Source: an uncultured Phascolarctobacterium sp.
GTDB taxonomy: Bacteria; Bacillota; Negativicutes; Acidaminococcales; Acidaminococcaceae
Length of the DNA stretch: 8,445 bases
Assembly (NCBI GenBank): GCA_934234275.1
Contig: CAKQHU010000050.1
Location: forward strand, 1-8,445
Direction: 5' to 3'
A model generated the notes under the pieces. The model saw nothing but the letters and a program-made list of their open reading frames with translations. It was not told the DNA's origin and made no database searches. Position numbers and translations under genes: made by a program. This document shows, in pieces, positions 1 through 7,660 of the stretch (the first letter of the stretch is position 1; every line of letters starts with the position of its first letter).

Positions 1-2
1 TG

Positions 3-2006
3 GCAGGCGCTGCGGCCAGAGATGTGTGGCTGTTTACCTTCCATGCCTTCTGCGCCCGTCTTTTGCGCTATGAGCTGGAAAATCTCAACGGCTATGCCAA
101 TAATTTTGCTATTTACGATACTAGCGACAGCAAAAACCTGATTAAGCAGGTGCTGAAGGAAATGAATCTCGATGAAAAGCGTTTCCCGCTGCCGGCGATT
201 ATCAGCCATATCAGCAACGCTAAAAATGCCTTGCTGCTGCCCGATGCCTACGCTCGCGAGGCCACCGGCTACTATGAGCAGCAGGTGGCAAAAATTTATG
301 ATGCTTATCAGAAAAAGCTGCAGGCCAACAATGCCGTAGACTTTGACGATTTACTGCTGCTGGCGCTGCGTCTGCTGCAGGAAAATCCTGCGGTTAGAGA
401 AAAATACCAGCGCAAGTTCGATTACCTGATGGTTGACGAATATCAGGACACCAACCATGCGCAGTACCTGCTGACGAAGCTGTTGGCCGCAGGCCACAGA
501 AATATCTGCGTAGTAGGCGATGCCGACCAGAGCATTTACGGCTGGCGCGGTGCCGATATCCAGAATATCCTTGATTTCGAAAAGGATTATCCCGATGCCA
601 AGCTGGTGAAGCTGGAGCAGAACTACCGCAGTACGCAGGTTATTCTGGATGCCGCCAATGCCGTTATCGACAACAACAGCGGACGTAAGCCGAAAAATTT
701 GTGGACTGCCAACGGCAACGGGTCGGAAATCGTCTACTATCAGGCGAACGATGAAAGAGATGAAGCACGCTATGTGATTGAAAATATGCAGAAGCTGCAG
801 CTGAATGAAGGCGCTAAGCTCGGCGATATGGCGGTGCTGTACCGCACTAACGCGCAGTCGCGTGTATTCGAGGAAATGCTGATTAAGAGCGGTATCGCCT
901 ATACGATGGTCGGCGGTACGAAGTTCTATGAGCGCAAGGAAATCAAGGATGCACTGGCTTATCTGCGCTTGCTTTATAATCCGCATGACAGCCTGAGCCT
1001 GTTGCGTATCATCAACGTTCCTCGCCGCGGCATCGGTGATGCGACACTGGCACGTCTGCAGGAATATGCCAATGCCAGCGGACAATCCCTGTTCGAGGTA
1101 GTGACCAATGCAGCGGATGTCCCAGGTCTTGCTAGCCGTTTTGCCAACAAGCTGGATGAGCTGAGCGGTCTGCTCTTTGAGCTGATGGGCGAGGCTGCCG
1201 ATGTGCCGGTAAAACAGCTTCTGGATGATGTGCTGCTGAAAACCGGTTATCTGGAGGAGCTGCAGAACAGCAAGGACCCGCAGGACGAAAGCCGTGTGGA
1301 GAACCTGAAGGAAATGCTGAGCGTAACCGAGGAATTCGCAGTAAAATGCGAGCGTAACGGCGAAGAGCCTACGTTGGAAAACTTCCTGGCTGATGTAGCT
1401 CTGGTTGCCGATATTGATGATGCGGAGCTGGGCGAGGAAGCAGTTACTCTGATGACGCTGCATTCAGCTAAGGGCCTGGAATTCCCCAATGTCTTTTTGG
1501 TAGGTATGGAGGAAGGAATCTTCCCGCATTCACGTACCCTGATGAACGAAAACGAGATTGAAGAGGAGCGCCGTCTGTGCTATGTAGGCATTACACGTGC
1601 GGAAAAGCATCTGTTCCTGAGCAACGCCAGAACACGCACTATCTACGGCCGCACGCAGTATTACACACCGTCCCGCTTCCTGCAGGAGGTGCCGCGTAAT
1701 CTGGTGCATGTAATCAAACGTCCGGTAGTGCAGCGTCCGGCGATGACCTCGCAGGTACACAAGCCTACTGCTAAGGAAAACGCCAACTGGTTCGAGCAGC
1801 ATAAGGCCAGCTTCTTCCCGAGGGAAAGCAGTGCGGCGGCAGGCTGCAGCTTCCATGTCGGCGATAAGGTTATGCATAAAAAGTGGGGTGCAGGCACGAT
1901 TGTTACCGCTAAGGCTGCGGATGACGGCCAGGAGGTTACGGTTGCGTTTGCCGGCGGCGGTATCCGCAGCCTGCTGACGAAGTATGCTAAGCTGGAAAAG
2001 CTGTAA
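3..2006 (+). CDS. pcrA: PcrA/UvrD-type ATP-dependent DNA helicase, 5' end cut by window
   Basis: Superfamily 1A 3'-5' helicase that unwinds DNA in excision repair and in removing stalled or recombination intermediates. The reading frame is open from base 3, with ARDVWLFTFHAFC as the typical motif Ia/Ib region, so the GTG at 24 is internal and the real start lies upstream. The visible part has 667 codons. Family members are about 720-740 residues, so roughly 70-80 residues, including Walker A, are missing. Visible motifs: DEYQDT (Walker B, 435-452), GDADQSIYGWRGAD (motif III, from 519), LEQNYRS (motif IV), LHSAKGLEF (motif V, 1458-1484) and YVGITRAEKHLFL (motif VI, from 1581). The end (FHVGDKVMHKKWGAGTIV, from about 1851) is the Tudor-like C-terminal domain of PcrA/UvrD, which favours PcrA/UvrD over Rep. 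ligA follows after 39 bases with no terminator, the common Firmicutes pcrA-ligA arrangement, so co-transcription is likely. Confidence 0.96.
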   Translation, partial: AGAAARDVWLFTFHAFCARLLRYELENLNGYANNFAIYDTSDSKNLIKQVLKEMNLDEKRFPLPAIISHISNAKNALLLPDAYAREATGYYEQQVAKIYDAYQKKLQANNAVDFDDLLLLALRLLQENPAVREKYQRKFDYLMVDEYQDTNHAQYLLTKLLAAGHRNICVVGDADQSIYGWRGADIQNILDFEKDYPDAKLVKLEQNYRSTQVILDAANAVIDNNSGRKPKNLWTANGNGSEIVYYQANDERDEARYVIENMQKLQLNEGAKLGDMAVLYRTNAQSRVFEEMLIKSGIAYTMVGGTKFYERKEIKDALAYLRLLYNPHDSLSLLRIINVPRRGIGDATLARLQEYANASGQSLFEVVTNAADVPGLASRFANKLDELSGLLFELMGEAADVPVKQLLDDVLLKTGYLEELQNSKDPQDESRVENLKEMLSVTEEFAVKCERNGEEPTLENFLADVALVADIDDAELGEEAVTLMTLHSAKGLEFPNVFLVGMEEGIFPHSRTLMNENEIEEERRLCYVGITRAEKHLFLSNARTRTIYGRTQYYTPSRFLQEVPRNLVHVIKRPVVQRPAMTSQVHKPTAKENANWFEQHKASFFPRESSAAAGCSFHVGDKVMHKKWGAGTIVTAKAADDGQEVTVAFAGGGIRSLLTKYAKLEKL

Positions 2007-4085
<2,079 letters not shown>

Positions 4086-4096
4086 GGCATAAAAAC

Positions 4097-4132
4097 AGCG
4101 TGGCTGCGAGTAGCGGCCACGCTTAATTTTTT
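4097..4132. terminator. Bidirectional intrinsic terminator between ligA and the symporter gene
   Basis: AGCGTGGCTGC (4097-4107), loop GAGTA, GCGGCCACGCT (4113-4123) form an 11-bp stem with one T-G wobble. On the plus strand it is followed by TAATTTTTT (4124-4132). On the minus strand the A-run at 4091-4095 becomes a T-run after the same stem. It lies 11 bases after the ligA stop, and the symporter stop codon (4131-4133) overlaps its T-tract. It can therefore serve ligA on the plus strand and the symporter on the minus strand. Confidence 0.88.
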
Positions 4133-5690
4133 AGTGATGATATTCGTTTTTGTGCTCCTTAGCCAAAGCGTCCCAAACAGGCAGCTGCAGGCCGGCGATT
4201 TCGGAGGTGAACGGAGTACCGTCATTCTTTTCGAAATGCTTCCAGGCACGCAGTACGTATTTAAAGCCGATATATTGCAGCGGTAAGTTGCAGTATACCA
4301 TGAGGATGTTGACGAAGTCGCTCAATTCCCACAGTGCGCCTAAATCCATACCGGCGATGTTGGTGATAACGCCGAAGGAAATAACGATGAGGCACAGCAC
4401 GCGGATGGCGTTGATGAAGGAAGCCTTGCTGGAAATGCGGTTAGCACACATTTCGGTGAAGGACATGAAGCCCAAGAGGCAGGTGAAGGCAAACAGACCG
4501 AAGCAAACGCTTACGAGCAGCGTAACAACGCTGTAAAGCATGTCATTGCCACCGGTCAGAGCACCGCAGGAGGCGAGGAATTTATCCAGCTTGCCCAGCT
4601 CAAACCAGGCCTGAGCATCTGCCGTGAGCCACATGCTGCCCATGATAACGACAAAGCCAGTCAGGGTGCAGATAACGATGGTATCAAGGAATACGCCTAA
4701 AGCCTGCACACAGCCCTGCTCACAGGGGTGGGAAACCTCTGCTGCCGCAGCCGGCATGGTGATGGTACCCTGGCCTGCTTCGTTGGACATCAGGCCACGC
4801 TTGATACCTTGGCTGAGCGCCAGGCCGAAGGCACCGCCGAAAACAGCATCAGGCGCAAAGGCCTGTGTGAAAACGGAGCTGAAGAACAGCGGAATGCGGT
4901 CCAGGTTGCCGACGGTCAAGGCAATGACGGTGAGCACATAAATGACTGCCATAACGGGAACGATGCGGTCGGTAACCTTCGTTACTTTTTTGATACCGCC
5001 GAAGCTGATAACAGCAGTGATAACGATAAGCACCGCGAAGGAAATCCAGTAGAGCGAAGAATTGGTAGGAATGTTCACGCCGGAGATTTTGCTGGCGATG
5101 GCACCCACAGCGGAAATAGTGTTGAAGCCCTGCGCAGGGAAGCACAGCAACGCATAAACGATGTACAGCATGCTGAGCGCAACGCCGGCAGCGGCGGAAT
5201 CGTTCAACAATTTGCGTGCGTAAAAGGGCAGGCCGCCGACATATTCGTTATCACGCTTTTCCTTGAAAATCTGCGAAAGCGTAGATTCGGCGAAGGACGT
5301 TGCCATGCCGAAGAAGGCGGAAACCCACATCCAGAACAATGCGCCCGGGCCGCCGATGGAAATCGCGCCGGTTACACCCAAGATATTGCCGGGGCCGACA
5401 CGCATAGCGGTGGAAAGCAAAAAGGCTGTGAGTGAGGAAATACCGTTGCGCGTATGGTTGCGCTGCATCAGCACCTTCACAGCGAAGATAAAGTTGTGTA
5501 CCTGTACAAAGTGCAGACGGAAGGTAAAGTAAATACCTGTACCGACTAATAAAATAATTGCCAGACTGAAGTTTCCCAGAATGGGGATAGAACCGTACCA
5601 GTCTAGATTGCAGGGGAAATCCCAGAACCAGTTGGAAACAATCTGGATTTTGGCGCAGATAGCGTTAACTGCATCAAATAAAGCTTGCAT
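4131..5690 (-). CDS. agcS: Sodium:alanine/glycine symporter, AGCS family
   Basis: Cytoplasmic-membrane secondary transporter of the AGCS family (TC 2.A.25), whose members import alanine and/or glycine with sodium or protons. The 519-residue protein has about ten hydrophobic segments, the first around residues 40-57 and the last around 429-445. It contains the family signature GGPGALFWMWVSAFFG exactly (residues 113-128), a preceding RVGPGN motif (97-102) in the unwound-helix region, and GLMSNEAGQGT (299-309), another hallmark. The C-terminal tail from about residue 480 is polar and ends EYHH. The ATG is well supported by two overlapping AGGAG motifs on the minus strand, 4 and 9 bases upstream. 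It is a single gene, convergent with ligA and divergent from the oxidase at 5983. Family is certain. Which amino acid it carries (alanine, glycine, D-alanine) and which ion it uses cannot be read from the sequence. One deviation is P100, where I would expect threonine (RVGTGN) in many relatives. Confidence 0.95.
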   Translation of the reverse strand: MQALFDAVNAICAKIQIVSNWFWDFPCNLDWYGSIPILGNFSLAIILLVGTGIYFTFRLHFVQVHNFIFAVKVLMQRNHTRNGISSLTAFLLSTAMRVGPGNILGVTGAISIGGPGALFWMWVSAFFGMATSFAESTLSQIFKEKRDNEYVGGLPFYARKLLNDSAAAGVALSMLYIVYALLCFPAQGFNTISAVGAIASKISGVNIPTNSSLYWISFAVLIVITAVISFGGIKKVTKVTDRIVPVMAVIYVLTVIALTVGNLDRIPLFFSSVFTQAFAPDAVFGGAFGLALSQGIKRGLMSNEAGQGTITMPAAAAEVSHPCEQGCVQALGVFLDTIVICTLTGFVVIMGSMWLTADAQAWFELGKLDKFLASCGALTGGNDMLYSVVTLLVSVCFGLFAFTCLLGFMSFTEMCANRISSKASFINAIRVLCLIVISFGVITNIAGMDLGALWELSDFVNILMVYCNLPLQYIGFKYVLRAWKHFEKNDGTPFTSEIAGLQLPVWDALAKEHKNEYHH

Positions 5691-5813
5691 AAGACTCCTC
5701 TCCTATAGCTGTAATTTTATTTTGCCCTTGCGTTAAGGCGCAGCAAAGGCAGCTTCATTATCTATATCTTAACCTTTTTTATATTGCTTGGCAATGGGTG
5801 CGGGGAAGTATAC

Positions 5814-5843
5814 AATATATAGCACAACCTATTTTCTCTGCAA
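5814..5843 (-). promoter_or_regulatory. Candidate promoter for the symporter gene
   Basis: Read on the minus strand, TTGCAG (5838-5843) and TATATT (5814-5819) are separated by 18 bases, a weak -35 with a good -10. A competing candidate is TTGCCA (5789-5794), 17 bases, TAAGAT (5766-5771). Both would leave a leader of roughly 70-120 bases. The choice between them is a guess from consensus matching. Confidence 0.3.
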
Positions 5844-5880
5844 GAAAAACTTTTTGTGTTGATTTCTCATACATAATTTA

Positions 5881-5909
5881 CAGACAAACAGCGCGATTTG
5901 TACTATAAT
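5881..5909 (+). promoter_or_regulatory. Candidate promoter for the first GlcD-type oxidase
   Basis: A perfect TATAAT (5904-5909) has CAGACA (5881-5886, 4 of 6 matching TTGACA) 17 bases upstream, the optimal spacing for a housekeeping sigma factor. Transcription would begin near 5916, giving a leader of about 65 bases that contains the dyad at 5926-5953. Confidence 0.6.
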
Positions 5910-5925
5910 ATAAAACTAGATAAGT

Positions 5926-5953
5926 GACATCTGCTGTCTTTCGCACAGATGTC
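5926..5953 (+). repeat. 8-bp inverted repeat in the oxidase leader, possible operator or RNA hairpin
   Basis: GACATCTG (5926-5933) and CAGATGTC (5946-5953) are perfect reverse complements around a 12-base loop. It lies just downstream of the likely transcription start and about 20 bases before the ribosome binding site, a place suited to a repressor operator or a leader hairpin. Two smaller alternative pairings exist inside it (GACA/TGTC and CTGT/ACAG). There is no T-run after it, so it is not an ordinary terminator. No regulator can be named. Confidence 0.5.
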
Positions 5954-5971
5954 TATATGTAATTTAGAAAT

Positions 5972-5977
5972 GAGGGA
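5972..5977 (+). promoter_or_regulatory. Ribosome binding site of the first oxidase, decides its start
   Basis: GAGGGA is followed by two adjacent ATG codons, at 5980 (2 bases away) and 5983 (5 bases away). The second has the more workable spacing. It also gives a protein that aligns without gaps to the neighbouring paralogue (MKEYNSV against MSNYNSV), so 5983 is preferred. Confidence 0.6.
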
Positions 5978-5982
5978 ATATG

Positions 5983-7389
5983 ATGAAAGAGTATAATTCC
6001 GTATCAGAACCGTTTTTAGCGGATGTGCGCGCCGTAGTCGGTGACGCCAATGTTTTTACCGAGCCTGAAAAGCTGGAGCAATATAAAACCGACGAGGAAT
6101 ATGATCCGCGCCGTTTCCGTGTGCCTGAGGCTGTTGTGCGTCCTGCCAATGCCGAAGAGATTGCCGCTGTTGTGAAGCTGTGCAACAAGTACAATGTGCC
6201 GCTGACTGTCCGCAGCGGCGGTACCAGCCTTGCCGATGGCGCGATTGCTGTCTGCGGCGGTATTGTACTGCTCATGGAGCGCTTAAATAAAATTATTGAG
6301 ATGAATACCGAAGCGATGTATGTTGTCGCCGAAGCCGGTGTGCGTACCGTTGATATTCAGAAGATGGCTAATGAAGCAGGCTATCTTTACGCAGGTGACC
6401 CCTGCAGCGCCGAAAGCTGCCTGATCGGTGGCAATCTGGCAACTAATGCTGGCGGCAGCAAGGCTGTCCGCTATGGCGTTACCCGTAATCAGGTTTACAG
6501 CCTGGAGATGGTTACACCGACCGGCGAAATTGTGGAGGTTGGCAGCCGTCTGAAAAAATGCAGCACAGGCTATTGCATGGAGCAGCTGGTAATGGGCAGC
6601 GAAGGTACTTTGGGTATTATCACCAAGGTGACTTTGAAGCTGCAGCCGATGCCTCCGTACCGCTTTGACCTGCTGGCCGTTTTTGATGACCCGTTCAAAG
6701 CTCTTGACGTAGTGCCGAAGATTATGCAGGCCGGTCTGAATCCGACGAGCATGGAATATATGGATAATTCCTATGTGCGTGCCTGCGCCGACTATATTGA
6801 ATTTAAAGGCGCACCGCACTATGAGGACGGTATCTATGTTATTATTACGGTAGAAACCTTCAGTGAGGATGAGCTGGACATGAAGATGGAGCAGCTTGAT
6901 GAGCTGTGTGAGGCAGCAGGTGCCGTTGAAGTTCTGGAAGCGGATGACCGTATCTGGGCAATGCGCCGCAACTGCCAGGAATCTATCAGCCTTGTAAGTA
7001 AGGTTTCTCTGACTGACGATGTTGTTGTGCCTGTGGACCGCATTGCGCCGACTATTAAAGAGATTATGCATATCGGCAGCAAGTATCCCTTCCCGATTCC
7101 GGTAAAAATCAATGCGCATATCGGTGACGGCAATCTGCATATCGTTCTCTGCAAATGCGATTTGGATGATGCAACCTGGGAAAAAATCGTGCATGACTTC
7201 CATGAAGAAGTTTATGCCTATGCTTACGCTCAGGGCGGCCGCTTAGCCGGTGAGCACGGTATCGGTGCCAAGAAGCTGGCTTATATGGAAGAGTTTACGC
7301 CTGCCGGTGAGCTGGAGCTGATGCGCAGGATTAAACTGGCTTGGGATCCGAATCTTATCCTTAACCCCGGCAAAGTGTTCAACGCATAA
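5983..7389 (+). CDS. glcD: FAD-linked 2-hydroxy-acid oxidase, GlcD / D-lactate dehydrogenase family
   Basis: Flavoenzyme of the VAO/PCMH fold that oxidises a 2-hydroxy acid such as lactate or glycolate to the 2-oxo acid. It has 468 residues, normal for GlcD-type proteins. The N-terminal FAD-binding_4 domain runs to about residue 220, with the flavin loop SGGTSLADGA (78-87), GGNLATNAGG (149-158), KAVRYGVTRNQVY (160-172) and GSEGTLGIIT (205-214). The C-terminal FAD-oxidase domain carries HIGDGNLH (379-386), GEHGIG (423-428) and the closing DPNLILNPGKVF. No signal peptide or membrane segment is seen, so it should be cytoplasmic. The flavin loop reads LADGA where E. coli GlcD has LSGGA. It has its own likely promoter and a leader dyad. 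A close paralogue follows on the same strand. No GlcF/LutA-type Fe-S protein or Etf subunit is in view, so the electron acceptor is unknown. The substrate is also unknown: D-lactate is the commonest in anaerobes, but glycolate or 2-hydroxyglutarate are possible. Confidence 0.9.
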   Translation: MKEYNSVSEPFLADVRAVVGDANVFTEPEKLEQYKTDEEYDPRRFRVPEAVVRPANAEEIAAVVKLCNKYNVPLTVRSGGTSLADGAIAVCGGIVLLMERLNKIIEMNTEAMYVVAEAGVRTVDIQKMANEAGYLYAGDPCSAESCLIGGNLATNAGGSKAVRYGVTRNQVYSLEMVTPTGEIVEVGSRLKKCSTGYCMEQLVMGSEGTLGIITKVTLKLQPMPPYRFDLLAVFDDPFKALDVVPKIMQAGLNPTSMEYMDNSYVRACADYIEFKGAPHYEDGIYVIITVETFSEDELDMKMEQLDELCEAAGAVEVLEADDRIWAMRRNCQESISLVSKVSLTDDVVVPVDRIAPTIKEIMHIGSKYPFPIPVKINAHIGDGNLHIVLCKCDLDDATWEKIVHDFHEEVYAYAYAQGGRLAGEHGIGAKKLAYMEEFTPAGELELMRRIKLAWDPNLILNPGKVFNA

Positions 7390-7395
7390 GTAAGA

Positions 7396-7483
7396 GCGCA
7401 TATAAAGCACCATCTGCGTCGGGATGGCTCCTAGGAGTACGTGTAAGTACGCCGTCGTCGCCCTCCCTCGCATCTGATACTTT
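7396..7483 (+). repeat. Intergenic repeat, copy 1 (88 bp, imperfectly palindromic)
   Basis: It matches 7543-7630 without gaps in 77 of 88 positions, starting with 26 identical bases. Its inner ends (7404-7418 and 7469-7483) are imperfect inverted repeats, 11 of 15 matching. It contains a CCATC/GATGG hairpin (7410-7414 with 7423-7427) and a perfect palindrome CTCCTAGGAG (7428-7437). No open reading frame of note lies within it. It resembles the small dispersed REP- or MITE-like elements of bacterial genomes, but other genomic copies cannot be checked here. It begins six bases after the oxidase stop codon. Confidence 0.85.
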
Positions 7484-7503
7484 CTTTGCACTCTTTATAA
7501 AAA

Positions 7504-7542
7504 TTAGAAAAAGTAGTGTGTTATTGAGAAAATAAAATTCCG
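7504..7542 (+). pseudogene. Decayed leader and start of a glcD-like gene
   Basis: These 39 bases align to the true leader and start of the second oxidase (7642-7679), with 32 of 38 matching plus one inserted T. The shared TTAGAAAA-GTAGTGT leader is followed by ATTGAG where the real gene has ATGAG, and by TAA where the real gene has TAT. Its end, AATTCCG, also matches codons 5-7 of the first oxidase. The start codon is disrupted and the frame is closed after about three codons, so it cannot encode protein. The similarity stops exactly where repeat copy 2 begins. I read it as the relic of a duplicated or lost oxidase gene. The short length leaves some room for chance. Confidence 0.55.
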
Positions 7543-7630
7543 GCGCATATAAAGCACCATCTGCGTCGTGATGGTATCTGGGAGTATGTGGAAGTACGTC
7601 GTCGTCGACCTTCCTCGCCTCTGATACTTT
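7543..7630 (+). repeat. Intergenic repeat, copy 2 (88 bp, imperfectly palindromic)
   Basis: Second copy of the 7396-7483 element, in the same orientation and 147 bases downstream. The hairpin ACCATC/GATGGT (7556-7561 with 7570-7575) is kept and one pair longer than in copy 1. A further pairing, GGAAG/CTTCC (7590-7594 with 7610-7614), is seen here only. The CTCCTAGGAG palindrome of copy 1 is lost. It ends 30 bases before the start codon of the second oxidase, so it lies in or just upstream of that gene's leader and may affect its expression. Confidence 0.85.
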
Positions 7631-7660
7631 ATCGTCAGCCTTTAGAAAAGGTAGTGTATT

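Noticed and set aside
24..26. GTG at 24 as the helicase start
   Set aside because: The frame is open to the window edge, and the residues before it (AGAAARD) continue the conserved motif Ia region, so the GTG is an internal valine.
351..1463. Long minus-strand open frame (370 codons) opposite the helicase gene
   Set aside because: It lies wholly antisense to conserved helicase motifs, has a low-complexity Gln/Leu/Ile-rich product with no recognisable domain, and is explained by GC-biased codon positions of the real gene.
4728..5435. 235-codon plus-strand open frame opposite the symporter
   Set aside because: The product is highly charged, without domains, and antisense to conserved transporter motifs including the AGCS signature.
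5691..5982. Riboswitch or small RNA in the 292-bp divergent intergenic region
   Set aside because: Apart from candidate promoters, the leader dyad and an AAAAACTTTTT palindrome, I see no conserved riboswitch core. The likely leader of about 65 bases is short for known classes.
6283..7203. 306-codon minus-strand open frame opposite the first oxidase
   Set aside because: It is antisense to a clear FAD oxidase. Similar open frames appear opposite the second oxidase (7703-8365), as expected from shared sequence rather than a gene.
7390..7660. CRISPR array
   Set aside because: There are only two repeat copies, 88 bp long and 12% diverged, with no regular short spacers.
7396..7660. Insertion sequence
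   Set aside because: There is no transposase frame, the inverted ends are imperfect, and no convincing target-site duplication flanks either copy. At most it is a non-autonomous element.
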